64,000 nt of DNA from DATFRX01 sp035630615 (lineage in GTDB: Bacteria; Actinomycetota; Actinomycetes; Propionibacteriales; Nocardioidaceae), in assembly GCA_035630615.1 (NCBI GenBank), contig DASQKI010000051.1:1-64000 (forward strand), written 5' to 3'. The notes under the pieces were generated by a model. That model saw only the letters and a program-made list of their open reading frames with translations, had not been told where the DNA came from and searched no databases. A program made the translations under genes and the position numbers. Shown here one piece after another: positions 8,611 to 17,090 of the stretch. Numbering within the stretch: position 1 is the first letter of the stretch; every line of letters starts with the position of its first letter.

Positions 8611-9609
8611 GTGGAGCTCGCTCTGGTGATCGCGGTTATCGCGATCGCACTGGTCTTCGACTACACCAACGGCTTTCACGACGCGGCCAACGCGGTCGCG
8701 ACGTCGGTCTCGACGCGAGCGCTGACGCCTCGCGTCGCGTTGATCCTGGCCGCCGTCATGAACTTCGTCGGGGCCTTCCTCGGGACCGAGGTCGCCGAGA
8801 CTGTCGGCACCGGGGTTATCGACTCGCCCAGCGGTACGCAGGGCCTGATCGTCGTGTTGGGCGCGCTTGTTGGCGCTATCGCGTGGAACATCATTACGTG
8901 GTACTTCGGGCTGCCGTCCTCCTCCTCGCATGCTTTGATCGGTGGCCTTGTCGGCGCGGCGATCGTCTCGGGGACCGGCGTTCAGTGGATGGGCGTCCTC
9001 GACAAGGTGCTCATCCCGATGGTGCTGTCCCCGGCGATCGGATTCGTCGGAGCCTTCCTCTTGATGATCGCGATTATGTGGATTTTCAGGCGCTCGACGC
9101 CCGGCAGGACCAATCGCGGGTTCCGGTTGGCGCAGACGTTTTCGGCCGCGGCGTTGGCGCTCGGGCACGGTCTCCAGGATGCCCAGAAGACGATGGGCGT
9201 GATCTTCCTGGCTCTCGTCGTCTACGGCAGCGTCGACAGCGACGACCCGATCCCGTGGTGGGTCAAGGTGGTAGCAGCGACCGCGATCTCGCTCGGCACG
9301 TACTCCGGTGGCTGGCGCATCATGCGTACGCTCGGCCGCCGCATCATCCACCTCGACCCGCCTCGCGGCTTCGCCGCGGAGACGACCGCCTCAACGACGT
9401 TGTACGTCATGGCGATCGGCCTCCATGCCCCGGTGTCCACGACCCAGACGATCACGGCGTCGGTGGTCGGAGTCGGTGCGACCAAGCGCTTGTCCGCGGT
9501 GCGATGGGGGGTCGCCCGATCGATTGGGATCGCCTGGATCCTCACCATGCCGGCGGCAGGGGCGATGGCCGGAATCGTCTACACCATCGTCAACGCCATC
9601 TTCCCCTAG
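8611..9609 (+). CDS. pit: Low-affinity inorganic phosphate transporter, Pit/PHO4 family (332 aa)
   Basis: This is a polytopic membrane protein of the PHO4 family. Both family signatures are visible: the N-terminal FDYTNGFHDAANAVATSVST, and the C-terminal repeat around ETTASTTLYVMAIGLHAPVSTTQTI. A long hydrophilic loop near GRTNRGFRLAQ includes HGLQDAQKTMG, typical of Pit. About ten hydrophobic segments are present. It imports metal-phosphate in symport with protons and is also a known entry route for arsenate, which is relevant to the arsenic gene remnants that follow. The GTG start is directly after the DUF47 gene. Confidence 0.95.
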   Translation: MELALVIAVIAIALVFDYTNGFHDAANAVATSVSTRALTPRVALILAAVMNFVGAFLGTEVAETVGTGVIDSPSGTQGLIVVLGALVGAIAWNIITWYFGLPSSSSHALIGGLVGAAIVSGTGVQWMGVLDKVLIPMVLSPAIGFVGAFLLMIAIMWIFRRSTPGRTNRGFRLAQTFSAAALALGHGLQDAQKTMGVIFLALVVYGSVDSDDPIPWWVKVVAATAISLGTYSGGWRIMRTLGRRIIHLDPPRGFAAETTASTTLYVMAIGLHAPVSTTQTITASVVGVGATKRLSAVRWGVARSIGIAWILTMPAAGAMAGIVYTIVNAIFP

Positions 9610-9652
9610 CCGACCGGAGCCGGCGGCGCTGCTCGTTGCCGTCCGTGAATTT

Positions 9653-9675
9653 ATCGTCTATCGTCGATTAACGAT
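9653..9675. promoter_or_regulatory. Palindromic operator overlapping the arsR start codon
   Basis: A 23-bp imperfect palindrome (18 of 23 positions match its own reverse complement) has half-sites ATCGT...ATCG and CGAT...ACGAT centred on 9664. It extends into the ATG at 9674, as expected for an ArsR/SmtB autorepressor site on a short-leader or leaderless promoter. Confidence 0.6.
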
Positions 9676-10225
9676 GAAGTCTGGAGGAGCGTTAGAACGG
9701 GCAACGGCGGAGGAGTACGCGTCGTGGTTCAAGGCGTTGGCGGACGGCACCCGGATCCAGATCGTCTCGTTGCTCGCTCGGCAGGGTGAGGCCATGACGG
9801 TGGGCGAGATTGTCGCCGTGGTCGATGTCGGGCAGTCGACGGTGTCGCAGCATCTGAAGGTTCTGGCCGAATGCGGGTTCGTGTTGGTCGAGCGCGTGGG
9901 GACTGCCAGCGCGCCGTTCGCGACGGGCGGTATGTGGTCGACTGTGATCCACAGGCGTTCGCCGACGGCTATTTCGGGTCGGTCGTCTATGCCGACATCT
10001 CCGAGCTGCCCGACGGGGCGGTGCGGGCCAGTCTGGGTTGCGGCAATCCGGTGGCCGTCGCCGAGCTCGGGCCAGGCGAGACCGTTCTCGATCTCGGCTC
10101 GGGCGGCGGGATCGACGTGTTGCTGTCGGCTCGGCGGGTCGGGCCGACGGGCCAGGCCTACGGCGTTGACGCTGCGCCGGGGATGGTCGAGCTGGCGCGT
10201 GCGCACGCCGCCGAGGCGGGCGTAG
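9674..10225 (+). pseudogene. ArsR/SmtB-type repressor domain, frameshifted into arsM
   Basis: The first 79 codons (9674 to about 9910) encode a normal ArsR winged helix: EEYASWFKALADGTRIQIVSLL, then the recognition helix VGQSTVSQHLKVLAECGFVLVERVGT. After that the frame leaves homology. The remaining residues to the stop at 10223-10225 are an out-of-frame read of arsM and have no family resemblance. The expected last 15-25 residues of ArsR and the cysteine-bearing N-terminus of ArsM are both missing at the junction. A deletion with a frame change is therefore more likely than a simple one-base error. The helix-turn-helix itself is intact and may still bind the palindrome over its start. Confidence 0.75.
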
Positions 10226-10596
10226 CCAATGTCGAGTTCCTGCTCGGTCGGATCGAGCACCCCCCGCTGCCCGACCGCCACGTCGATGTGGTGATCTCCA
10301 ATTGCGTGGTCAATCTCTCCGACGCCAAGGCAGGGGTGTTGGCCGAGGTGCACCGGGTGCTCAAACCCGGTGGGCGATTCGGAATCAGCGACATGATCGC
10401 GCGCGAAGGTATCGACCCGGGGCGTCGGCTCGCGGCCGAGGGCAGGTTCGGTTGCCTGGTCGGGACGCTGACCGCGAGCGAGTACGAAGGTCTCCTCGCC
10501 GCGGCTGGCTTCATCGATATCCGCATCACCCCCACAATCGACGCCGGCGAGGAACTGTCGTCGGCCATCGTCCAAGCGACCATGCCGCACGCGTGA
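9871..10596 (+). CDS. arsM: Arsenite methyltransferase ArsM, 5'-truncated
   Basis: This is a class I S-adenosylmethionine methyltransferase. LGCGNPVAVAEL is followed by motif I VLDLGSGGGIDVLL. DVVISNCVVNLS carries the ArsM catalytic cysteine, and EGRFGCLVGTL carries the second conserved cysteine. The enzyme converts As(III) to methylated arsenicals. The N-terminal part with the other conserved cysteines is absent: homology starts only around GRYVVDCDPQAF near codon 23. The ATG at 9871 lies inside the arsR-coding part in another frame, with AAGG about ten bases upstream, so re-initiation is possible but unproven. Its stop overlaps the GTG of the arsC remnant. Confidence 0.75.
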   Translation: MRVRVGRARGDCQRAVRDGRYVVDCDPQAFADGYFGSVVYADISELPDGAVRASLGCGNPVAVAELGPGETVLDLGSGGGIDVLLSARRVGPTGQAYGVDAAPGMVELARAHAAEAGVANVEFLLGRIEHPPLPDRHVDVVISNCVVNLSDAKAGVLAEVHRVLKPGGRFGISDMIAREGIDPGRRLAAEGRFGCLVGTLTASEYEGLLAAAGFIDIRITPTIDAGEELSSAIVQATMPHA

Positions 10597-10787
10597 ACGG
10601 CCAGTCCGACGGGCTCGGCGGCCGGCCGACCGTGCTGTTCCTGTGTACGCACAACGCCGGTCGCTCGCAGATGGCGTTGGGCTTCTTCGAGTGACTCGCC
10701 GAGGGTCGAGCGGTTGCGTTGTCCGGCGGCTCGGAGCCGGCAAGCGAGCTCAACTCGGTCGCCGTGGTCAGCCGAAGCGGCCGGTGA
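10593..10787 (+). pseudogene. arsC-like arsenate reductase (LMW phosphatase fold), interrupted and truncated
   Basis: From GTG 10593 the frame encodes the P-loop of actinobacterial ArsC: PTVLFLCTHNAGRSQMALGF with the nucleophilic Cys in CTHNAGRSQ. A TGA at 10692-10694 stops it. The same frame then continues with LAEGRAVALSGGSEPASELN, which is clear ArsC sequence, until a second TGA at 10785-10787 inside the 3' end of pstB. Family members have about 130 residues, so more than half is missing. The TGA replaces a position that is usually His, not Cys, so selenocysteine is unlikely. Confidence 0.85.
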
Positions 10788-11655
10788 TGTAGTTCTCGGT
10801 CCGCTCGTCCGACGGGTTGGAAAAGATCGTCTCGGTCTTGTCGAACTCGACGAGCACACCGGTTCGCCGGTCCGACTCGGGGTTAACCTCGGTCGAGAAG
10901 AACGCAGTCGAGTCCGACACCCGCGCCGCCTGCTGCATGTTGTGCGTGACGATGACGATGGTGAACTCGGTCTTGATCTCCTGCATCAGGTCCTCGATGC
11001 GGGCAGTGGCGATCGGGTCCAGCGCCGAGCACGGCTCGTCCATCAGAACGACCTCGGGGTTGGTGGCGATGGCGCGCGCGATGCACAGCCGCTGCTGCTG
11101 CCCGCCGGACAGACCCATCGCCGATTCCTTGAGACGGTCCTTGACCTCGTCCCAGAGGGCCGCCTTGCGTAGCGACGTCTCGACGACCTCCTCGAGATCC
11201 GCACGCTTGCGGGTGCCGAACAGCTTCGGCCCATAGGTGACGTTGTCGTAGATCGACTTGGGGAACGGGTTCGGCTTCTGAAACACCATGCCGATCCGGC
11301 GTCGCACCTCGACCGGGTCGACGTCGGCGCCATAGAGGGGCACACCGTGATATTCGAGCGTGCCCTCGGTCCGAGCTCCAGGGATCAGATCGTTCATCCG
11401 GTTGAAGCAGCGCAGGACGGTGGTCTTGCCGCATCCCGACGGGCCGATGAACGCGGTGATCTGATGCTGTCGTACGTCCAGCGTCACGTCCCGCACAGCG
11501 CGGAAGTCGCCGTAGAAGGCGCTGAGGTCCTTGACCGTGAACACGACCGGCAGGCTCGCCGCGTTGGCCTCGCCCTGGTGTGCAACCTCGATGCCCTGGC
11601 CCAACGGAACGTCCTCGGTGGCGGTCGACTGGCGGCCGATGGTGACTTTGGTCAT
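10768..11655 (-). CDS. pstB: Phosphate ABC transporter ATP-binding protein PstB (295 aa)
   Basis: This is the ATPase of the high-affinity phosphate importer. Walker A is GPSGCGKTT, signature LSGGQQQRLCIARA, Walker B VVLMDEPCSALDP, and the switch His is in IVTHNMQQA. An N-terminal extension of about 35 residues precedes the ATPase core. The ATG at 11655 overlaps the pstA stop (ATGA), which places it last in the pstSCAB operon. Its 3' end overlaps the tail of the broken arsC on the other strand, marking the edge of the old arsenic cluster. Confidence 0.97.
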   Translation of the reverse strand: MTKVTIGRQSTATEDVPLGQGIEVAHQGEANAASLPVVFTVKDLSAFYGDFRAVRDVTLDVRQHQITAFIGPSGCGKTTVLRCFNRMNDLIPGARTEGTLEYHGVPLYGADVDPVEVRRRIGMVFQKPNPFPKSIYDNVTYGPKLFGTRKRADLEEVVETSLRKAALWDEVKDRLKESAMGLSGGQQQRLCIARAIATNPEVVLMDEPCSALDPIATARIEDLMQEIKTEFTIVIVTHNMQQAARVSDSTAFFSTEVNPESDRRTGVLVEFDKTETIFSNPSDERTENYITGRFG

Positions 11656-12641
11656 GACGACCTCTTCTTTTCGAATCGGTTGCGCAACACGATGGCGATC
11701 GAGTTGATCAGCAGGACGAAGACGAGCATCGCGATAATCGTGGCAGCGGCGTTGCTGACCTTGAACTCCTCGTCCGGTTGCTTGGCCCAGGTGGTCACGA
11801 TCGACGGCAGGGCCACGAAGCGCTCGCTGAGGTGGCTGGGGTCGGTGACGTTTTGCGCGTTGAGTCCCTCGCCGGCGCTGAAGAATCCGGTGACCGCTCC
11901 GATGACGATCAAGGGGGCGGCCTCGCCGATTGCTCGAGCGATCGACAGCAGCGAGCCAGTGAAGATGCCGGGAGCGGCGTACGGCAGCACCTGCGAGCGG
12001 ATGACTTCCCACCGAGTGGCGCCCACGCCGTACGCGCCCTCCCGCAGCGCCTGCGGGACCGCGCGGATCGCTTCGGCGGTCGTGATGATGACGATGGGCA
12101 GCACGAGCACAGCGAGCGTGACACCAGCGGCTGCCAGGGTGCTGCGCTCGATGCCGTCGGCCCCGGAGAAGCCGTGGAATGTGTTGACGAAGATTGCCAA
12201 GCCGAGCAACCCGTAGACCACCGATGGAACGCCGGCCAGGTTGCGGATGTTCAGTTCGATGAACGACGTGAGCTTGGTGCGCGGAGCGTACTCCTCGAGG
12301 TAGATCGCGCTGCCGACGCCGATCGGGATCGCCACGACGACGACGCAGACGGCGATCCAGAACGAGCCGACGATGCCCTGTGAGATGCCGGCTCGGTCGG
12401 CGATGCTGGACAGCCCGCCGTCGAGGAACTCCCAGCCGCGATCGCTGTAGACCGGCATGCCGTCGGTGACCACGGTGAGGATCAGCGCACCAAGGATCAG
12501 CAGGCAGATGAGGAGACTGGCCAGCAGACCGATCTCGAAGGCCCATCCACGGGTATCGGACCGGCGTCGGCCCCGAAGCGCGTCGGCCACGCTGCCGTGG
12601 ATGGCGGCCTCGCCGCTGCTGCCGATCGTGCTGAATGCCAT
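11652..12641 (-). CDS. pstA: Phosphate ABC transporter permease PstA (329 aa)
   Basis: This is an inner-membrane permease with a hydrophobic N-terminal anchor (ASLLICLLILGALILTVV) and five to six further segments. The EAA-type loop around EAIRAVPQALREGAYGVGATRWE contacts PstB. The region GVPSVVYGLLGLAIFV is typical of PstA. The start at 12641 has GAGAGGAG upstream. It lies 12 nt after pstC and overlaps pstB by 4 nt. Confidence 0.96.
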   Translation of the reverse strand: MAFSTIGSSGEAAIHGSVADALRGRRRSDTRGWAFEIGLLASLLICLLILGALILTVVTDGMPVYSDRGWEFLDGGLSSIADRAGISQGIVGSFWIAVCVVVVAIPIGVGSAIYLEEYAPRTKLTSFIELNIRNLAGVPSVVYGLLGLAIFVNTFHGFSGADGIERSTLAAAGVTLAVLVLPIVIITTAEAIRAVPQALREGAYGVGATRWEVIRSQVLPYAAPGIFTGSLLSIARAIGEAAPLIVIGAVTGFFSAGEGLNAQNVTDPSHLSERFVALPSIVTTWAKQPDEEFKVSNAAATIIAMLVFVLLINSIAIVLRNRFEKKRSS

Positions 12642-12653
12642 GGCGGACTCCTC

Positions 12654-13601
12654 TCAGTACGCCTGGCGCACGCGGCGCACGAAACGGTCGGCGATCAGGT
12701 TCAACCCGAAGGTGAAGGCGAACAGCACGATGCCGACGAAAAACAGGCTCGGCACGGCCAGGCTTGCGCCCCGCACCTGGTCGGTGCCAACGGCGAGGGA
12801 GGCCATCGCGGCCGTCATCGTCAGGCTGCCGTCCAAGGGGTTGTTGGTGTATTGCGCTTGGTCGGCGGCGCCGCCCGCGATGAATACGACCATGGTCTCG
12901 CCGAGCGCCCGCGACGTCGCCAGAATGAACGCAGCGACGACGCCCGAGATGGCGGCGGGCAGCACGACCCGCAGCGTTGTCGAGATGGGACGAGCTCCCA
13001 ATCCCGCCGATGCCTGGCGCAGGCTTGAGGGCACCGCGCGCATCGCGTCCTCGGACACCGAGGCGATCAGCGGGATCGTGAGAATCCCGACGCCGATGCC
13101 GGCCGCCATCATGGTGCCGCCGCGGCCATGCTCCTCCCCGAAGAGTCGGCCGACCACCTCAGGGGCGATCCAGATGAGGGCGAAGACGCCGAGCACGACC
13201 GACGGGATGCCGGCGAGCACCTCGAGGATCGGCTTCAGCACCGTGCGGACACCGGGTCGGGCGTACTCCGAGAGGTAGATCGCGGCACCGAGTCCGAGTG
13301 GTGTGGCGACCAGCATGGCGATGCCGGTGACGATCAGGCTCCCCACCAGGAGCGTGGCGATGCTGAACTCGTCGAACCGGGGGGACCAGGAATCAGACCC
13401 GAATACGTGGCCCCAGTTGACCTCGGTGAGGAACTCCCAACCATTGCTGAACAGCGACCACAAAATCGCCGCACTTATCACTAGTGAGGTCACCGCCGCG
13501 ACGAAAAAGAGCCCGCCCATCAAACGCTCGCGCCGATGCCGGCGCGGATCACCGGTGAGGTCGACCGGTGATCCGCGCGGCGGGAGAGAGGCGTCGCTCA
13601 C
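12654..13601 (-). CDS. pstC: Phosphate ABC transporter permease PstC (315 aa)
   Basis: PstC is the partner of PstA. It has a cytoplasmic Arg-rich N-terminus, then a hydrophobic segment (FFVAAVTSLVISAAILW), a periplasmic loop with the family NGWEFL element, and about five more segments. The EAA loop reads EDAMRAVPSSLRQASAGLGAR. LEVLAGIPSVVLGVFAL is the conserved Pst permease stretch. It follows pstS after six bases. Confidence 0.96.
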   Translation of the reverse strand: MSDASLPPRGSPVDLTGDPRRHRRERLMGGLFFVAAVTSLVISAAILWSLFSNGWEFLTEVNWGHVFGSDSWSPRFDEFSIATLLVGSLIVTGIAMLVATPLGLGAAIYLSEYARPGVRTVLKPILEVLAGIPSVVLGVFALIWIAPEVVGRLFGEEHGRGGTMMAAGIGVGILTIPLIASVSEDAMRAVPSSLRQASAGLGARPISTTLRVVLPAAISGVVAAFILATSRALGETMVVFIAGGAADQAQYTNNPLDGSLTMTAAMASLAVGTDQVRGASLAVPSLFFVGIVLFAFTFGLNLIADRFVRRVRQAY

Positions 13602-13607
13602 GACGGG

Positions 13608-14645
13608 TCAGCTGCCGTTGAAGGACGACCAAGCCGACGTGGTCTCCTCGACCTGGTCGTCGGGCAGCGGGACGTAGTTGGTCTCGGTAACCCAGGTGTC
13701 AAGGTCGCTGAGGTAGAAGTCGACGTAGGCGGACACGGCCTCGTTTTCCTGAGCCTTCGCCTTGTTGACGTAGATGTAGAGCGTCCGGGACAGCGGGTAG
13801 CTGCCATTGGCGATCGTGTCGTCGCTCGGCACGATGCACTCGCCGTTGGGCTCCGCCGACACCTCGAGTTCCTTGACGCTGTCACCGGCCTGTTCCGCGT
13901 ACGCGTACCCGACCCAGCCGAGCGAGTAGTCCGACGCTTCGATGTTGGTGATGATCGTGTTGTCGTCGGCACTCGACTGGTAGTCCGGACGGGTGGTCTC
14001 GAGCTGGTTCTCGGGCAAACCCTGCGCCTCGGCGATGTCGGTCAGAGCGAGTTCGATGAACGAGTCGTACGTGCCCGACTCGGCGCCAGGACCGGTCAGG
14101 TCGAGCGTCTCGTCCGGAAACTCGGTGGCGGAGCCGAGCTCACTCGCCAGCGATTGGGCGTCGGACCAGTTTTCGAATCCCTCGGACTCGGGTCCGGTCA
14201 ACGCGTAGAGGTCGGCGAAACTCAGGCACTCGACGTCGTCGTTGTTGGGGTTGGTCATCACCGTGATGCCGTCGAAGCCAATCGCCAGTTCGACGTAGTC
14301 AATGCCGGCCTTCTTGCACGCGGCAGCTTCCTCGGGCTCGATCTGACGGGACGCGTCGGAGATGTCCGTCTGGCCTTGGCAGAACAGTTCGAAACCGTCG
14401 CCCGTTCCGGGTCCGTCTACCGCGATCTTGAGATCGGGGTTGTCGGCGCTGAACTCCTCGGCGACGAGTGAGCTGATCGGCTCGACTGTCGAAGAGCCCG
14501 AGATGTTGAGTGAGCCAGTCAGGTTGCTGGCGCCGTCGCCGCCACCGCCGTCGTCGTCGCTGTTGCCACAAGCGGCGGCGACGAGTGCGAGTGAGAGCGC
14601 CGCGGCCGCCGGAGCGGCAGCTCGACGCAAGGGGGTGCGATTCAC
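13608..14645 (-). CDS. pstS: Phosphate-binding lipoprotein PstS (345 aa)
   Basis: This is an extracytoplasmic phosphate receptor. The signal peptide ends in a lipobox-like VAAACGNS, followed by an Asp/Gly-rich linker. The phosphate-binding motifs GSLNISGSSTVEPISS, GTGDGFELFC, ISDASRQIEPEE and the late GPGAESGTYDSF are all present. The start is taken as GTG 14645 because AGAGGGA precedes it; upstream in-frame sequence belongs to the leader and the next gene. It is the first gene of pstSCAB and sits downstream of a four-unit Pho box at 14714-14757. Confidence 0.95.
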   Translation of the reverse strand: MNRTPLRRAAAPAAAALSLALVAAACGNSDDDGGGGDGASNLTGSLNISGSSTVEPISSLVAEEFSADNPDLKIAVDGPGTGDGFELFCQGQTDISDASRQIEPEEAAACKKAGIDYVELAIGFDGITVMTNPNNDDVECLSFADLYALTGPESEGFENWSDAQSLASELGSATEFPDETLDLTGPGAESGTYDSFIELALTDIAEAQGLPENQLETTRPDYQSSADDNTIITNIEASDYSLGWVGYAYAEQAGDSVKELEVSAEPNGECIVPSDDTIANGSYPLSRTLYIYVNKAKAQENEAVSAYVDFYLSDLDTWVTETNYVPLPDDQVEETTSAWSSFNGS

Positions 14646-14713
14646 TGCAGTCCCTCTCCAGAAGTTTGGATCCTTCGCAGGCCACGTCGACCCACACTTC
14701 GGAACGTAGGGAG

Positions 14714-14757
14714 TGCAGGTGAAGTGCCTCGTCGGTGCAGGTAAACGCGAAATGAAC
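14714..14757 (-). promoter_or_regulatory. Pho box upstream of pstS (four 11-bp units)
   Basis: On the minus strand the units read GTTCATTTCGC, GTTTACCTGCA, CCGACGAGGCA and CTTCACCTGCA in exact 11-bp phase. Units 1, 2 and 4 match the GTTCACC-type direct repeats known for actinobacterial PhoP/RegX3 regulators. It lies about 70-110 bp before the pstS start. Confidence 0.75.
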
Positions 14758-14848
14758 GGTGGTGAGCAACAAGGCGACGCTTGGCTGGAGGCGAGACGGA
14801 CGTCACGTGAACAGCCGCAGGTCGTCGCACGTTGTGACGGCCTGGGGC

Positions 14849-15733
14849 CTAGGCGCGATGCAACTCGGTCCCGAGCACCCGGCCGGACCGGCGGTGCACC
14901 ACCATCAGCTGGGACGGCTCCAGGGGTACCGGCGGGACGCCGAGCGCCTCGAACACTAGGGGCAACACCGGCCGGTGCGTACACACGACCGTGGGTCGCT
15001 TGCCCACCAGCAATGCCCGCATCCGGGCGGCGACCCGACGTCGAGTGGCTCGTTCCTCGGTGAGATCGGCGTCCAAGACGATGTCGACGTCGAGGTGGTC
15101 GGCGTAGGGCACGACCGACTGCACACATCGCGCGGCGTCGCTGCTGACGACGTGAGTGATCCCGAATGCCTGCAGCAGTGGCACCAACCGTTGCGCCTCG
15201 CGTAATCCCCCGGCCGTCAAGGTCCGGCGTTGATCGTCGCCCTTCCAGCGGGTGCGGGAGCGCGCCGCGGTGTGTCGCAGGACGATGAGGGGGCGGGCCT
15301 TGTGCGCTTTGCGGCGCCGCAGGTCGACGAACTCGTCGAGCAGCCCGCGGTCGTGGTCGTAGGTCAGCAGGGAGCCGACGTCGTCGATCGCGATCCACCG
15401 GGCCTTGTCGATCTCGTGATTGGGCTCGAGCGTGATGGCGCCGTCGCCGATCGGGCGGCCGATCCAGTACGACACCTGCTTCGTGACGTCTTTGGGCTTG
15501 CCCATCCGATAACTGACGGTCGACAGCGGCAGGCCGAGCCGGATCGGGACGGTCGTCTCCTCGAGCACCTCGCGCACCGCCGTCACCGGCAACCGCTCGC
15601 CACGGTTGACCTTGCCCTTGGGGAACGTCCAGTCGTCGTATTTCGGCCGATGAACGACCAGTAGCTCGACCGAGTCGCCATGCCGCCGCCACACGACCGC
15701 ACCGGCGGCAAGAACCGTCCGTTTGGGCTCCAC
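14849..15733 (-). CDS. mutT1: MutT1-type Nudix hydrolase with histidine-phosphatase domain (294 aa)
   Basis: The N-terminal Nudix domain has its box spread over GKVNRGERLPVTAVREVLEETT. The C-terminal histidine-phosphatase domain begins at LIVLRHTAARSRTRW with the RH(T/G) catalytic motif, and a second His appears in VVCTHRPVLP. This two-domain plan is that of mycobacterial MutT1, which hydrolyses 8-oxo-dGTP and diadenosine polyphosphates. In mycobacteria the gene also neighbours ppk1, as here. GTG 15733 is chosen because the family starts there; a longer frame runs through the inverted repeat at 15780-15842 and would add a non-family tail. Confidence 0.88.
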   Translation of the reverse strand: MEPKRTVLAAGAVVWRRHGDSVELLVVHRPKYDDWTFPKGKVNRGERLPVTAVREVLEETTVPIRLGLPLSTVSYRMGKPKDVTKQVSYWIGRPIGDGAITLEPNHEIDKARWIAIDDVGSLLTYDHDRGLLDEFVDLRRRKAHKARPLIVLRHTAARSRTRWKGDDQRRTLTAGGLREAQRLVPLLQAFGITHVVSSDAARCVQSVVPYADHLDVDIVLDADLTEERATRRRVAARMRALLVGKRPTVVCTHRPVLPLVFEALGVPPVPLEPSQLMVVHRRSGRVLGTELHRA

Positions 15734-15779
15734 GCGAGAAAGTGTCGCGTGTCCCCGACCGAGTGGCGGCGCTTGGGGT

Positions 15780-15842
15780 CGAGTTTTGGCGTGAAATTCG
15801 GCTGAACGGTGCCGGCCGAGGCGACTCTCACGCCAAAACTCG
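15780..15842. repeat. Intergenic inverted repeat, GAGTnTTGGCG family
   Basis: Arms 15780-15794 (CGAGTTTTGGCGTGA) and 15828-15842 are perfect 15-bp inverted copies around a 33-nt loop. It sits between the divergent mutT1 and the next gene. The stem word resembles those at 23486 and 30002. Confidence 0.8.
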
Positions 15843-15883
15843 GGCTTGAACGGATGGGTCGGTGCGCCTGGCATGCTGGGGCG

Positions 15884-16972
15884 ATGCGTCGCAGCCTGAT
15901 CGCCGCCGTCGTGCTCGCGCTCGCGATCGCGTCGGGCACCCTGATCGCGCGCGGCGACGACGACCTGCGCTCGCCGCTGGCCCAGGCACTCGCGACGCTG
16001 CCCGATGCCACGCTGACCGCCAACTTCACCGACTGGCGACTCGTCCGCGAGACCGTCGGTGCCCCCGACATCACGAGTGCCGCCTCGACGACCGACCGAC
16101 GCGAGTGGCTCGACGCCGCGTACGAGGACGACCTCTCCGCGGCGTCAGCGCTCGCTGGGTCGGGCCCCAGCATGTCGAAGCATTTCGGCTGGTCGGTGTT
16201 CGACCTCGACTGGGAGGTCCTGGGCCAGGCTCGCGAGGGTGCGGCGATCGTCGCCGAGCTGAGCGGCGCCGTCGGACCCGACGAGGTGATTGCCGGCCTG
16301 GCCGATCTGGGCTATCGCGAGCCAGAGTCGGCGGCCGACGACGGCGGTGTGTGGCGCGGCGGGCCGGACCTGCTGGCGACGATCGACTACAGCCTCTCGC
16401 CGATGCTGCAAAACGTCGCTGTTCTCGCCGACCGAAACCTCGTCGTCTTGTCCGACCTTTCGAGCTATGCGGAGCGAACGGTCGACACGATCGTCTCCGA
16501 GTCCGACGACCTCGCCGAGGTCCGCGACGTGGCGGCGACCGCGGCACCGCTCGACAGGGCGATCGCCGCGGTGGTTCATCAGCCGCCACGATCGTGTGCG
16601 GTCACGTCGTTCGACCATGCCTCCGCCGCCGACCGGCAGCTGGCCGCGGCCCGGATCGCGGAAGCGGGCGGACTGGGCGACCAGCGCGGCCTCGGGTTCG
16701 GCATCAGAGCCGACGACGTCGGGTTGGTCCTCGACGTCAGCCTGCATTTCGAGTCGCCCGCCGCTGCCGAGGCCGCCCAGGAGCCGCGTACGGCCCTCGC
16801 TCATGGACCGGCGATCGGTCAGGGCGGCACCTACGACGAGCGGTTCGACGTCGAGAGTGTTCGGGTCATCGCGGACGACCTCGTCCTCGCCCTGAGACCG
16901 ATAGGCGACCGGATGAGTCTTGTTTCAGATCTTACGAGCAGCCCGTTGCTGTTTTCCGGATGTGGCGGGTAA
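15884..16972 (+). CDS. Exported or membrane-anchored protein of unknown function (362 aa)
   Basis: A short basic start (MRRS) is followed by one hydrophobic segment, LIAAVVLALAIASGTLIA, giving a signal peptide or signal anchor. The rest is a soluble acidic domain with no motif I recognise. It contains two halves with similar flow (LADLGYREPE and, later, ADDVGLVLDVSLHF). A single Cys lies near PPRSCAVTSF and another in the terminal SGCGG. The start ATG 15884 excludes an upstream extension that would run through the inverted repeat. It points toward ppk1 and ends at a strong terminator. Confidence 0.75.
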   Translation: MRRSLIAAVVLALAIASGTLIARGDDDLRSPLAQALATLPDATLTANFTDWRLVRETVGAPDITSAASTTDRREWLDAAYEDDLSAASALAGSGPSMSKHFGWSVFDLDWEVLGQAREGAAIVAELSGAVGPDEVIAGLADLGYREPESAADDGGVWRGGPDLLATIDYSLSPMLQNVAVLADRNLVVLSDLSSYAERTVDTIVSESDDLAEVRDVAATAAPLDRAIAAVVHQPPRSCAVTSFDHASAADRQLAAARIAEAGGLGDQRGLGFGIRADDVGLVLDVSLHFESPAAAEAAQEPRTALAHGPAIGQGGTYDERFDVESVRVIADDLVLALRPIGDRMSLVSDLTSSPLLFSGCGG

Positions 16973-17023
16973 AGTGGCGGGTGGCCGTCCAGCCCGCCCA
17001 CCCCCCAAGCCGGCTGGACGCGC

Positions 17024-17081
17024 GACGGGCCCGGCTCGTGCATTTCCCCCCAGATGCTGCGAGCCGGCCCGTCATCCTTTT
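17024..17081 (+). terminator. Rho-independent terminator between convergent genes
   Basis: GACGGGCCCGGCTCG (17024-17038) pairs with CGAGCCGGCCCGTC (17060-17073) with one bulged base, and ATCCTTTT follows. It ends the upstream gene before the ppk1 3' end. A second stem, GTCCAGCC/GGCTGGAC, lies just before it. Confidence 0.75.
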
Positions 17082-17090
17082 CCAGGGCTT

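Noticed and set aside
7858..9351. 497-codon minus-strand frame opposite the DUF47 and pit genes
   Set aside because: The translation is a low-complexity mix of Asp, Arg, His and Val typical of antisense frames; the sense strand encodes recognisable Pit proteins.
10692..10694. TGA in arsC as a selenocysteine codon
   Set aside because: The replaced residue is normally His, not the catalytic Cys, no SECIS-like hairpin follows, and the gene is truncated anyway.
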